Position numbers and translations under genes: made by a program. A DNA stretch of 64,000 nt, taken from NCBI RefSeq assembly GCF_003096715.1, contig NZ_QEOL01000012.1, positions 124,001 to 188,000 on the forward strand, read 5' to 3'. This document shows, piece after piece, positions 25,384 through 34,195 of this stretch. Each line of letters opens with the position of its first letter. The first letter of the stretch is position 1. The notes under the pieces are model-generated. The model saw only the letters and a list, made by a program, of their open reading frames with translations. It did no database searches and was not told the origin of the DNA. Origin of the DNA: Paraburkholderia silvatlantica (lineage in GTDB: Bacteria; Pseudomonadota; Gammaproteobacteria; Burkholderiales; Burkholderiaceae).

Positions 25384-26136
25384 ATGGGAATATCTGGAAA
25401 ACGCAGGCGCCTGCTTTCGATTGCCGCTAGCGGCGCGACATTGACGATTCTCTCAACCTCACCGTTGCGCGTTGCATGGGGCGAGACTCCTTCGGATCCG
25501 CGAAAGATCGGTGTGATCGGATCGGGCCATGTTGGCGGCACACTAGGGCGTCTATGGGTGCAGGCCGGCCATGAGGTGATGTTCTCCTCGCGGCACCCAG
25601 ACGAGCTCGAAGGGATGGTTCAACAGCTCGGCACGACCGCGCATGCTGGCACGCCTCGTGATGCCGCCACGTTCGGCGATGCGATCCTGCTTGCGGTCCC
25701 ATATGGAGCGCTGCCGCAACTGGGCCGCGATCTTTCGTCCGTGATGGCAGGCAAGGTCGTGCTTGACGCGTGCAATCCGTACGCATGGCGCGACGGGGAG
25801 GCTGCGCAGCTCGCCATGCAACAGGGCAGCGGGGTTGCCTCCGCGCACTTCTTTCCCGGTACACGCCTCGTTCGTGGTTTCAATTCGATCGATGCCAGCA
25901 TCGTCGCGAGTGAGGCCCATCGCCAGCCTCCTCTCGTCGCTGTGCCCCTGGCAGGTGACAATCCGGGCGCGCTCGCTGTTGCCGCCTCATTGGTGCACGA
26001 CGCTGGTTTCGATCCCGTCGTCGTCGGGCCATTGCGGGCGGCGCGCGAGTTCGAACCTGGGTCATCGCTTTTCGAGGTGGTTCTCAGCGCTGCGGAACTG
26101 CGTCAACGCCTGGGTATTGCCCCCAGTGGCCAGTAA
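25384..26136 (+). CDS. Rossmann-fold NADP-binding protein (F420-dependent NADP reductase-like) with an export-type leader
   Basis: A 250-residue protein. After a leader of ~35 residues (MGISGKRRRLLSIAASGATL...) comes KIGVIGSGHVGGTLGRLW, a dinucleotide-binding loop at residues 46-52, then FSSRHPDEL, in which Arg70 would bind the NADP phosphate. AILLAVPYGALPQL, VLDACNPY and VRGFNSI are typical of the NPD/F420-dependent oxidoreductase-like family. The leader has a twin-arginine-like KRRRLL and a hydrophobic stretch, suggesting Tat export with cofactor already bound. That would be unusual but fits its neighbours. Cytoplasmic relatives lack this leader. The substrate is unknown. Confidence 0.83.
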   Translation: MGISGKRRRLLSIAASGATLTILSTSPLRVAWGETPSDPRKIGVIGSGHVGGTLGRLWVQAGHEVMFSSRHPDELEGMVQQLGTTAHAGTPRDAATFGDAILLAVPYGALPQLGRDLSSVMAGKVVLDACNPYAWRDGEAAQLAMQQGSGVASAHFFPGTRLVRGFNSIDASIVASEAHRQPPLVAVPLAGDNPGALAVAASLVHDAGFDPVVVGPLRAAREFEPGSSLFEVVLSAAELRQRLGIAPSGQ

Positions 26137-26187
26137 GCCGTAAAAATGACCCGATCGTCGTCTTTCGAACGCGTTTGCGAGCAGGGA

Positions 26188-27522
26188 ATGGCCATGTCGT
26201 CTGACGCGAAACCTGAAACCGGGGCGAGACGCCCGACTTCATGGCTGGCAGGTGCGTTGCGCCCCTGGGTACCGATCATGACCGGGGAAGGGCGTCCGCT
26301 CATCTGGTGCTGGCTGTATGTGTTCTGTGTCCTGTGTTCTTACTATGTTATCCGGCCCATTCGCGACGCGATGGGCATCGATGGCGGAGTGCGCAATCTT
26401 CAATGGCTGTTCTCGGCCACGCTTGTTTGCATGCTATTGGCGAATCTGCCATTCGCGGCGCTCGCACGACGCCTTCCGCGCACGCGCTTCATTGCGATTG
26501 CCTACCGGTTCTTTATCGTCAACCTGCTCGTGTTCGCCATTCTGCTATCGCTTGGATCTCACGAGCAGAGCATCTGGATCGGGCGCGTATTCTTCGTATG
26601 GGTTTCGGTATTCAACCTGTTCGTGGTATCGGTCTTCTGGGAACTGGTCGTCGACACATTCGATGATGAGCAGGGCAGGCGACTCTTCGCGCTGATGGCG
26701 GCCGGGGCAACGCTAGGTGCGATCGTCGGCGCAGCAGTCACCGCGACGCTCAATCATCTTTTCGGCCCTGTTGGGCTGCTCGTGCTCTCGGCCATCCTGC
26801 TGGAGGTCTCGGTAAGGTGTGTGCGGCGCATTGCGCCTGTGCACCGGAGAAGTTCGCACTTTCGCAGTGAATTCACTGCGATCGGCGGAACGGTGCTCGC
26901 CGGCATTTCCCGGACAATCCGTTCGCCATACCTCGCCAGCATCTGCGTCTATATCCTGCTGTTCTCGATGGCCTCCACGACACTCTATTTCGAGCAGGCA
27001 AACGTGATCCATCGCACCTTTGCAAGCGGCTCGTCCCGGGTCACTTTTTTCGCCACGCTCGATTTCGTCGGAAATCTGCTGACGCTGCTTATGCAGATAC
27101 TCGTGACGGGGCATATCATTCGCCGGTTCGGAGTGACGCTTACGCTGGTTCTCATCCCGGCGCTGAGTGCGGTGGGGTTTGCTTTTGTCGCACTGTGGTC
27201 GACATTTTCCACAGTCGTGGTCTTCTCTTTGCTGCGTCGTGCCGGGAACTTCGCGATTGCGAGACCCACCCGGGAAATACTGTTCACGAAGCTGGATCGG
27301 GAGGACAAATATAAGGCAAAGAGCTTTATCGATACTGTCATATATCGTGCTGGAGATCAAATCGGTGCATGGACGTATGCAGGATTCGAGTCGATAGGAA
27401 TGTCGGGAGGTGGTATGGCGATCGTTGCCATGCTGCTTTCCTTGCTCTGGTTAATGAACAGCCTGTGGCTTGGCCGACGTCATGAAAGCGGGGTGATTCC
27501 AGCAGGTCCAATGGAAGGTTGA
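26188..27522 (+). CDS. Membrane transporter of the NTP/NDP exchanger-like (MFS/AAA-related) family
   Basis: About 444 residues with roughly 11-12 hydrophobic helices. The stretches SYYVIRPIRDAMGI, NLPFAALARRLPR, FWELVVDTFDDEQGRRLFALM and the late RRAGNFAIARPTREILFT segment match a family annotated as NTP/NDP exchange transporters or Npt-like MFS proteins in free-living Proteobacteria. In such hosts nucleotide exchange is unproven and the substrate is unknown. Several in-frame starts exist (26146, 26188, 26194); the AGGGA sequence favours one of the latter two. It follows the exported redox genes after 51 bases or fewer and may be in the same transcript. Confidence 0.75.
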   Translation: MAMSSDAKPETGARRPTSWLAGALRPWVPIMTGEGRPLIWCWLYVFCVLCSYYVIRPIRDAMGIDGGVRNLQWLFSATLVCMLLANLPFAALARRLPRTRFIAIAYRFFIVNLLVFAILLSLGSHEQSIWIGRVFFVWVSVFNLFVVSVFWELVVDTFDDEQGRRLFALMAAGATLGAIVGAAVTATLNHLFGPVGLLVLSAILLEVSVRCVRRIAPVHRRSSHFRSEFTAIGGTVLAGISRTIRSPYLASICVYILLFSMASTTLYFEQANVIHRTFASGSSRVTFFATLDFVGNLLTLLMQILVTGHIIRRFGVTLTLVLIPALSAVGFAFVALWSTFSTVVVFSLLRRAGNFAIARPTREILFTKLDREDKYKAKSFIDTVIYRAGDQIGAWTYAGFESIGMSGGGMAIVAMLLSLLWLMNSLWLGRRHESGVIPAGPMEG

Positions 27523-27854
27523 ACTCCGGACCCTGGTGAAAATACTGCAACGGCTTGCTACCCTGAAGGCAATGTCCACTGGTGTCGAGGCGGGTCTTTG
27601 ATCAGGCAATGAATCTGTCCGCATTTTTGCGGGCGAGGCGGTTGAGCAACAGGTTACCCACGCACCTGCATAAACCGATCACCGAACAGGATGGCAAACT
27701 GGTTCATGGCTGATTTCCTGTCGAACGCGGCCCGCACGGTTTTGGCCAGTACGTTTACTGAAAGGGCACGTACCCGAATGGCATTTGTATGGAAGATTCC
27801 TGTCGGTCGATATGCGCAGAAAGAGAAATGTAATACGATGCAATTCCCAGGTAA
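27523..27854. other. Intergenic region before the diguanylate cyclase gene
   Basis: About 330 bases without a recognisable gene. Short frames on both strands have no domains. Confidence 0.4.
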
Positions 27855-29594
27855 TTGGCGGCGCAAGACGTGTATACCAAGGTTTTTCGTCGAACTCGAA
27901 TAAGCCGGCTCCTATGGTCAGGTGTCGGTGCAGCGGTTCTGCTTTCCGGCGTGTTGCCCGCAATCATACTGGTTCATCTATATCGCGGCTTCGCAGACGC
28001 GAGGCAGAATGCCGCGCGACTCGGGCAACTGCGTGTTGTTCTGGATGCCGCGAACAGCATTTCCGCCGAGCGTGCACCATCCAACATTCTGATGGACAGT
28101 AGCGCTGCAACACGCGCCAAGGCTCGGGCCGCGGTCGAGCGAGCGCGCGCCAAAACCGATCGCGCACTGCACCTTGTAAGTCACGGCAAGGTACCGCTCC
28201 CGCTGGTCACGGGCGTATCGCGGCAACTGGTAGTGGCGCGCGGCCTTGTCGATGCCGCGGCGGCCCGTACACCGCCTCATTACGTCGACGTCCAGCGCGC
28301 AATCGATGCGATGTTTGCGGCATACGACGCCTACCGGGCGGTCGTGAACTGGCAGGCGCAGGATCTGGTGCGCGCGGATCCACGCCTGAGCGCGCCAGTC
28401 ATGCGGGCGCTCGTACTCTGCGCGCTGCGAGACGATGCCGGCCGCCTGGGTTCTCAGATCGTGGCGCCGCTCATCACACGGACGATGGTACCCCCGCAAA
28501 ATATCAACGCATTCCATCTGATTCTCGGCCGCACAGAGCAGCAACTGGGGCTGCTTGAGTTTGAGCAAAATGCGGGTGGGCAAAGCCTCGCGCTGGCTGC
28601 CCTGCAGGCCTCCGCCAGGACGGAGTTCACAGGCGAGGGTGAGCCGCTCATGGAACGTCTGATTGCCGAAGGTGAGGCCGGCGGGCCATATGCGCTGGAC
28701 GCTACGGCGTTCACCGAACGTTACGTTGCAACGCTGGGTCCACTCGTCGCATGGCGCAGCGCCTGGATCGACCAGCTCGTGTCCGACTACACGGCGGAAG
28801 AAAACAGGGCACTCGTCCAGTTCGCGACCGTGTTTGCCGTTGCGCTCGTGATCATCGTCATGATCGCCGGTATTGCGCTGTTCATTCAGGCGCGAGTGTT
28901 GCAGCCGCTGCTCGAGGCGAGCGAAGCCGTAATTGGCCTTGGAGAGGAACAGCCCACCGCACGTGCACGGCGACATCGCGGTGTCCGGGAGGTGGAAGCG
29001 CTATTTGATGCGATTAACCGTCTGGAATCCAGACTGCGCGAGCGTTCGGCACACACGCGCCAGCTCAGGCATCTGGCGGAGACAGACCACTTGACGAAAC
29101 TCCTGAACCTGCGGACCTTCGAAGCGCGTGGCAAGCCGAGGATCGCGAACCCGGATGCGCACGCCCGCATTTTTCTTATCCTGCTGGACATCGATCACTT
29201 CAAGTCGATCAATGACCGGTATGGCCATCCAATGGGTGACAGTGTTCTTGCCGCTGTGGCTGGCGCGTTGTCGAACAGCGTTCGCCCGGGTGACCTTGTT
29301 GCGCGTGTGGGGGGCGAGGAGTTCGGGATCCTGTGTGAGGCACGGGACGCGTCGAGCATACAGGCTCTCGCGCACCGGGTACGGCTCGTATTGCGAGGGC
29401 TGGAGATAAGGACCCCTGATGGTGAATGTGTCCCGGTCACCGCCAGCTTTGGCGTGGCAGAGGCGACGGGTGTGACATGGCGCCAGCTGGTATCTCGAGC
29501 CGATGTCGCTCTGTACGCGGCGAAAATGGCGGGACGGGACCGTATCCACTTTGCCGCGGGCGGACCGTCTCCGAACGAACATTCAGCCAGTTGA
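27855..29594 (+). CDS. Membrane-bound diguanylate cyclase (GGDEF protein)
   Basis: About 579 residues. Helix 1 lies near residues 20-42; a long helical periplasmic sensor region runs to about 315; helix 2 (FATVFAVALVIIVMIAGIAL) follows, with a short HAMP-like linker and coiled segment. The C-terminal GGDEF domain has DHLTKLLNLRTFE, LLDIDHFKSINDRYGH and RVGGEEFGIL, so the active site is intact. The inhibitory I-site RPGD lies five residues before GGEEF. It makes cyclic di-GMP and would favour surface growth, which fits a nearby levansucrase. The start is uncertain: TTG at 27855 or GTG at 27870 both precede helix 1. There is no EAL domain. Confidence 0.88.
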   Translation: MAAQDVYTKVFRRTRISRLLWSGVGAAVLLSGVLPAIILVHLYRGFADARQNAARLGQLRVVLDAANSISAERAPSNILMDSSAATRAKARAAVERARAKTDRALHLVSHGKVPLPLVTGVSRQLVVARGLVDAAAARTPPHYVDVQRAIDAMFAAYDAYRAVVNWQAQDLVRADPRLSAPVMRALVLCALRDDAGRLGSQIVAPLITRTMVPPQNINAFHLILGRTEQQLGLLEFEQNAGGQSLALAALQASARTEFTGEGEPLMERLIAEGEAGGPYALDATAFTERYVATLGPLVAWRSAWIDQLVSDYTAEENRALVQFATVFAVALVIIVMIAGIALFIQARVLQPLLEASEAVIGLGEEQPTARARRHRGVREVEALFDAINRLESRLRERSAHTRQLRHLAETDHLTKLLNLRTFEARGKPRIANPDAHARIFLILLDIDHFKSINDRYGHPMGDSVLAAVAGALSNSVRPGDLVARVGGEEFGILCEARDASSIQALAHRVRLVLRGLEIRTPDGECVPVTASFGVAEATGVTWRQLVSRADVALYAAKMAGRDRIHFAAGGPSPNEHSAS

Positions 29595-29700
29595 ACGCGG
29601 CGGGAACCGTCGACTGGCTCGTACCCGACGTTTGTCGATTCCAAACAGGCCCGCAGTGAAGCCGGAGTTGACCGAGCTCCGATGCGGGCGGCGCGCGCGG

Positions 29701-30870
29701 TTAGAACCGGTGGATCATGCCCAGGCGGTAGACCATCTGGTTGACTCCCGACGATGCGCCAGCCGAGGCATCCACAATCTGTGCTTCGTCAAAGCTCGTC
29801 CCGGTATGGGCGCTGACGACATGCTGCCAGGCGCCTTGCAGATAGAGCGAAGTGCGCTTGCTCAGGTCGTAGTCGAGCATCAGACCGAGCTGGTGCCATT
29901 TGGGTACATATTTCGTGTCTGACGCGTCCAGATGCGCCATCGTAAATGTATAGGCCGCGCCCAGCCAAAACGCGTGGGTGAAGTAGTATTGTGCGTTGAG
30001 TTCGAAGTTGTCGAATTTCCACGAATTCCACGTCGCGCCATTCGGCAGGCTGGTATTGTCCATCCACGCATTGCTGACCGGATTATAGACATCAACATGG
30101 GACCATGCTGCGCCGACCAGCACGTGGGTAAACTGGTAAGAGGCCGCTACCCCGATGTCCTGCTGCGACGAAGCATTGAAGAGATCGCCGCTGTTGATCG
30201 CACCGCCCGAGGCGAGCCCCGGATTGTTGAGCTTCAGATAGGACGCAGCCGCAGTCAGATTGCCATTCTGGTAGTTCAGCGTCGCTCCCCAGACCCGATT
30301 ATTTGAGAAACCGCCGGGCTGGTTGCTGAAGCCGTACATGGCTTCAGCAGTGAGCCCGCGGTAAGTCGGGCTGACATACTTGACGGCGTTGTTGACGCGG
30401 AAGTCCCAGTCCACATTGTCGTTATCGAAGGGATGAGTAGTGATGTCGCCTGCCCAGTTTCCGGCTGACGTGATGCTGCCAAAGCCGAGCGCGTCAACGC
30501 TGGTGTCATACTGGCGCCCGAGCGTAATTGTGCCGTACTGCGAGGACGACAGACCCACGAACGCCTGACGGCCGAACATGCTCGAATCCTGACCGAGCTT
30601 GCCAGTGTTCACGTTGAAACCGTTTTCCAGCTGAAAGATAGCCTTGTCGCCACCGCCAAGATCTTCACTGCCTTTCAAACCCCACCGACTGCCAAATGTA
30701 TCGCCGCTCGACATTTGCCATGCGCTATGGCCGCCGGTATTGCTGGTGAAATTGAGGCCTTCGTCAATCAGCCCGTATAGCGTCACGGTCTGTTGTGCGT
30801 GTGCCGCACTGGTGAGCAGGAGAGCCGGTAGCCATGCAAACCGGGACAGTTTCATCTGTTGGCGTTTCAT
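29701..30870 (-). CDS. Outer-membrane porin, Gram-negative general porin family
   Basis: A 389-residue porin with a signal peptide (LSRFAWLPALLLTSAAHAQ). The barrel begins QTVTLYGLIDEGLNF, continues with SRWGLKGSEDLGGGDKAIFQLE, FGRQAFVGLSSSQYGTITLGRQY and the strand pattern to the end, and terminates in GMIHRF with a C-terminal Phe. It is about 380 residues when mature, the usual length, and shows no damage. It differs clearly from the porin at 8655. The start at 30870 is followed by a second Met (MKLSRF) at 30855 that fits the signal peptide better. Likely a single-gene transcript; it may serve uptake of fructan hydrolysis products, but that is only suggested by location. Confidence 0.92.
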   Translation of the reverse strand: MKRQQMKLSRFAWLPALLLTSAAHAQQTVTLYGLIDEGLNFTSNTGGHSAWQMSSGDTFGSRWGLKGSEDLGGGDKAIFQLENGFNVNTGKLGQDSSMFGRQAFVGLSSSQYGTITLGRQYDTSVDALGFGSITSAGNWAGDITTHPFDNDNVDWDFRVNNAVKYVSPTYRGLTAEAMYGFSNQPGGFSNNRVWGATLNYQNGNLTAAASYLKLNNPGLASGGAINSGDLFNASSQQDIGVAASYQFTHVLVGAAWSHVDVYNPVSNAWMDNTSLPNGATWNSWKFDNFELNAQYYFTHAFWLGAAYTFTMAHLDASDTKYVPKWHQLGLMLDYDLSKRTSLYLQGAWQHVVSAHTGTSFDEAQIVDASAGASSGVNQMVYRLGMIHRF

Positions 30871-31240
30871 TGATTCCCTCTGATGGTGTGGTTGAGCAGT
30901 CAGCGCTGGGCTGAATGACTTCGGTGCTGGACCGGCATTCAGTCAAGGCTGACGACGCAGTGTAGGTAGAGGGAAAAACGATCGCTGCAGCGCACGAAGT
31001 AATACTGTCTTTCAATAATCGAAAGTGCCATCCGTGGATAGAAGATATAAGGACGGGCGCGGTAATCGTGAGTTTCGTGGTGTATCACACGTGTTGCTGC
31101 ACTGTTGTTTTTATTTTTTCGCTGCTTGACGGAAAGATTTGATCTGCATGCCAGACTAATGATCTTCACGTGTCAAGTGAATGAACTCTTGCCTGGCATG
31201 TGGCCGGGAGCGCACTGTTGCGTTCGCGCACAGGGCCGGC
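30871..31240. other. Intergenic region upstream of the porin
   Basis: About 370 bases, partly AT-rich near 31090-31150, with no gene recognised. The minus-strand porin promoter should lie at 30880-31030. Confidence 0.4.
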
Positions 31241-32497
31241 TTATCGCATTGGCGGTGGCGAGCCCGGTGTTGAGCTCGTGCGCACGCGATACCGGAGTAC
31301 CTGGTATGGCGGGCGCCGGAGGTCGTGGCCGTCGTTGAGACCCGGCATGCGTTGCCACTGACCGATGCTCACATACAGGTAGCCGTCCCGGTAGGCGAGT
31401 CCGTCTGGCCACACGAGTCGGCCATCTCGCGCAACAAGCGAGAAGCGGCCCTGTGGGTCGCGTTTGAGTATGGAGTAGCGCGACGCATCCCCGAAATAGA
31501 GTGTGCCGCCGGGATCGACCGCCAGTCCGCCGTTTGAGGCTGTTTGTCCTTCGAAATGGATCGCAGCCACCAGTTGGGCGTCGGACTTCGAGAAATCGCT
31601 GATTACTGCGGTCGGAATGCTGTAGTAGTCGGGGTTTGTGGGGGTGGTCCAATACAGGGTACGCATGTCGGGAGACAGTTCAATTCCGTTGACACCGCCC
31701 TGAGGCATCGTCGGATGTTCGAGACTGTATGCATGTGGACGGCCCTCGACGTAGGTCATGAAGCCTGGGGCGGGTGAAGTCTCGGGACGGTCGCGGAACA
31801 CTTCGCGCATGCGGCCCGAAGCGACATCGACGACGATAATGGACTGGTCGGGTTGAGCATATCCGTTATTCGAGATATATAGTGTTCCCTGAGCGCCGTG
31901 TGTCGGATCGAAGCGCAGATCGTTCAGTTGAATTGTGTCGCGAAAGAACGGCCGGTTAAACAGAATGCGCCTGACGATCCGCCGGCTGGGAATGTCGATG
32001 CCGACGATCTTCGCAGCCCCTTCGGGGATGCCGTCGATCCCCGCACGCTTGCCCTCGTCAAGTACCCATAGCGTGTTGCACGCGACCGTGATTCCGAGAG
32101 GGGACACGATCCAGTCAGCGAGCGGCCGCTTCGAGGGTTCCGTTGTCGCCCTGTCGGGAAAAGCAACGAGGCGCGTGCCGACGACCTCGACTACTGCCGC
32201 GGCCGCGTGGTTCCTGCCGACACGGGGCAAGGTTAGAAAGAGGCGACCGTCGTGTGAGAATGCGACGCCGGATATTTCGGCGGAGTCCGTTGAAACCACG
32301 ACTTCCCCGCGATTGACGTCTCGCAGTGCTTTCCCGGCACATACTGGCATGCTGGCTGCTGACGCCATGAGCGCCGCAGCAGCCAGTGTCAGAACAACGT
32401 CTACCGTCGAACGACATTTCTGTTGCCGGCCCGAACACACCGCGCGGGACCGTGTGGCCTGATCGGCAGCGGTTGATTCAACTCGCTGCGCCCGCAT
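31241..32497 (-). CDS. Secreted MRJP/gluconolactonase-type beta-propeller protein (paralogue 1)
   Basis: About 418 residues. The start ATG at 32497 overlaps the aldo/keto reductase end by 20 bases; a further upstream ATG at 32533 is less likely. A hydrophobic export segment (VVLTLAAAALMASAAS) follows an unusually long 36-residue basic N-terminus. The mature part is a six-bladed propeller of the major royal jelly/'yellow' type, as in bacterial gluconolactonase-like enzymes: ISGVAFSHDGRLFLTLPR, WVLDEGKRAG, KIVGIDIPSRRIVRR, LNDLRFDPTHGAQGTLYISN, GGLAVDPGGTLYFGD and PPYQVLRYRV. Catalysis is unproven. It is about 40% like paralogue 2 at 34196 by eye, and the two bracket the reductase and GlcG genes. 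Confidence 0.82.
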   Translation of the reverse strand: MRAQRVESTAADQATRSRAVCSGRQQKCRSTVDVVLTLAAAALMASAASMPVCAGKALRDVNRGEVVVSTDSAEISGVAFSHDGRLFLTLPRVGRNHAAAAVVEVVGTRLVAFPDRATTEPSKRPLADWIVSPLGITVACNTLWVLDEGKRAGIDGIPEGAAKIVGIDIPSRRIVRRILFNRPFFRDTIQLNDLRFDPTHGAQGTLYISNNGYAQPDQSIIVVDVASGRMREVFRDRPETSPAPGFMTYVEGRPHAYSLEHPTMPQGGVNGIELSPDMRTLYWTTPTNPDYYSIPTAVISDFSKSDAQLVAAIHFEGQTASNGGLAVDPGGTLYFGDASRYSILKRDPQGRFSLVARDGRLVWPDGLAYRDGYLYVSIGQWQRMPGLNDGHDLRRPPYQVLRYRVRTSSTPGSPPPMR

Positions 32498-33545
32498 GGA
32501 TGTAAGGTCCGAGCAGGGACAGGTCGGCGACACTCAAGCGGTCGGAAGCAGTTTTGGCTTGATGCCAGTATGGATAAAGGAGCGGCGGTGCGCTGAGGCG
32601 ATCGAGCTGCGCGCGCTCTTCGTGGGATAGCTGGAGGTGGACCGCACCAAGATTGTCCTCGAGTTGCGCGAGGGTGCGGGCACCGATGACCAGCGATGTC
32701 ACGCCGGGCTTTGTGAGCAGCCACGCAAGCGCAACCTGTGCGGCGCTTACGTCGTGATCCTCTGCGATGGCGATGAGTGCTTCTACGACGTCGTAAAGCA
32801 GGGTGACGTCACGGACCGGCGGCTCGTCCCACTCGCCAAGGTGCCGCGATCCGGGGGGCGCAACACTGTTCCGACGATATTTTCCCGACAGCAGACCTCC
32901 GGAAAGCGGGCTCCATACCAGCGTACCCAGGCCCTGGTCTAGCGTGATCGGCACGAGCTCGTATTCGGCTTCGCGCGCTATCAGGGAGTAGTAGATTTGC
33001 TGGCTTACAAAGCGTGCGTACTGGTACCGCGCTGAGGTGGCAAGCGCTTTCATGAGGTGCCACCCCGAATAATTGGATGCACCGATATAGCGGACCTTTC
33101 CGGAGCGCACCAGTGTGTCGAGCGCTTCGAGCGTCTCCTCAAGCGGTGTGGTGCCGTCCCACTCGTGCAGGTAGAAAAGGTCGATGTGGTCCGTTTTCAG
33201 GCGACGCAGGCTTGCCTCGCACTCGCGGATCAGATGGTGGCGTGACGCGCCGGCATCGTTGGGGCCATCTCCCACAGGCATCCGTGCCTTGGTCGAGATC
33301 AGAAAGTCATGGCGATGTCCGCCGAGTGCTTCGCCCAGAATCTCCTCGGCGTGACCGTACGAATAGACATTGGCGGTATCGATGAGATTGACGCCTGCTT
33401 CGGCACAGCGAGCGATCTGTTCCCGGGCGCTCTCCAGACCGGTTGACCCGACCGCGCCGAACTTTCCTTCGCCGGCGAAAGTTAGCGTCCCAAGAGAGAG
33501 CACCGATACGCGCAATCCGGACTGTCCGAGTTGCCGATATTCCAT
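32478..33545 (-). CDS. Aldo/keto reductase
   Basis: A 355-residue (alpha/beta)8 NADPH-dependent oxidoreductase. The start ATG at 33545 begins MEYRQLGQSGLRVSVLSLG, the standard family N-terminus; the open frame runs on to 33689 but without homology. Catalytic Asp and Tyr are in LIDTANVYSYGHAEEILG, the Lys in ISTKARM and the His in DLFYLHEWDG. NADPH-binding text is SLVIGARTLAQLEDNL near the C-terminus. It reduces aldehydes, ketones or sugar lactones in relatives; the substrate is open. It sits between the GlcG-type gene and MRJP paralogue 1, overlapping the latter by 20 bases, so translation may be coupled. Confidence 0.9.
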   Translation of the reverse strand: MEYRQLGQSGLRVSVLSLGTLTFAGEGKFGAVGSTGLESAREQIARCAEAGVNLIDTANVYSYGHAEEILGEALGGHRHDFLISTKARMPVGDGPNDAGASRHHLIRECEASLRRLKTDHIDLFYLHEWDGTTPLEETLEALDTLVRSGKVRYIGASNYSGWHLMKALATSARYQYARFVSQQIYYSLIAREAEYELVPITLDQGLGTLVWSPLSGGLLSGKYRRNSVAPPGSRHLGEWDEPPVRDVTLLYDVVEALIAIAEDHDVSAAQVALAWLLTKPGVTSLVIGARTLAQLEDNLGAVHLQLSHEERAQLDRLSAPPLLYPYWHQAKTASDRLSVADLSLLGPYIHAGAAS

Positions 33546-33585
33546 AGGATTGTTCCGTCTTGATGAGTGATCCGCGAGACACTGC

Positions 33586-34134
33586 TCAGCGACCAATGCG
33601 ATCCTGGAGCTGGGCGAGCGCGTCGGCTGCACACGCCTCGTCCCTGTCACCGCCGGGCGCACCTGACACGCCGAGTCCACCCAGCACACTGTTGCCTGAT
33701 CGGATCGTCACGCCACCCGGCACGAAAAGTACTTCGGGGATTGTGTTGAGCCCCGCATCGGCGGGGCCGCCGTGACCGGCGCGCAGCAATTCGCCGGTCG
33801 ATCGCATACCGAAAGCCTGGCCGTACGAGTAGGCTGTATAGGCTTTTCGGTAGGACACGGAGAGCGATTGCAGCGGGACGCTATCGCCTTTCACGACAGC
33901 CTGCTGATGGCCGCTCGTGTCGACCACGGTGGCGGTGACCGAATAGCCGCGCTGCTCGCACAGTTCGACGGCTTTCACGGCAAGCTCATTTGCAACCCGC
34001 CACGCCAGCTTTTGCGTCGTCACAATGCTGTCATTGGCCGGCGCGGCGCATGCAGATGCACATGCGAGTACAGACAGGCAGACAAGTGAGCAGCATACGG
34101 CGCGGTGTCGGGACCAGGAGTTTCTGTCTTTCAT
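33586..34134 (-). CDS. Exported GlcG/HbpS-family protein
   Basis: A 182-residue protein. The signal peptide (VCCSLVCLSVLACASACA) has several Cys, and a lipobox-like end is possible. The mature part is a GlcG/HbpS domain: AVELCEQRGYSVTATVVDTSGH, YRKAYTAYSYG, PGGVTIRSGNSVLGGLGVSGAPGG, with alternate glycine strands to the end. HbpS-type proteins bind haem or aquo-cobalamin outside the cell; GlcG is found in glycolate operons and has no firm role. Here the context is an operon with MRJP-type propellers and an aldo/keto reductase, which suggests a role in an oxidised-sugar or aldehyde pathway. No other haem gene is nearby. Confidence 0.88.
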   Translation of the reverse strand: MKDRNSWSRHRAVCCSLVCLSVLACASACAAPANDSIVTTQKLAWRVANELAVKAVELCEQRGYSVTATVVDTSGHQQAVVKGDSVPLQSLSVSYRKAYTAYSYGQAFGMRSTGELLRAGHGGPADAGLNTIPEVLFVPGGVTIRSGNSVLGGLGVSGAPGGDRDEACAADALAQLQDRIGR

Positions 34135-34195
34135 GAGGCCCTTCTTCGTGCGGGGTCAGAGGGAGCAGCAGGTACCGCAGCCGGAAGAACAGGGA

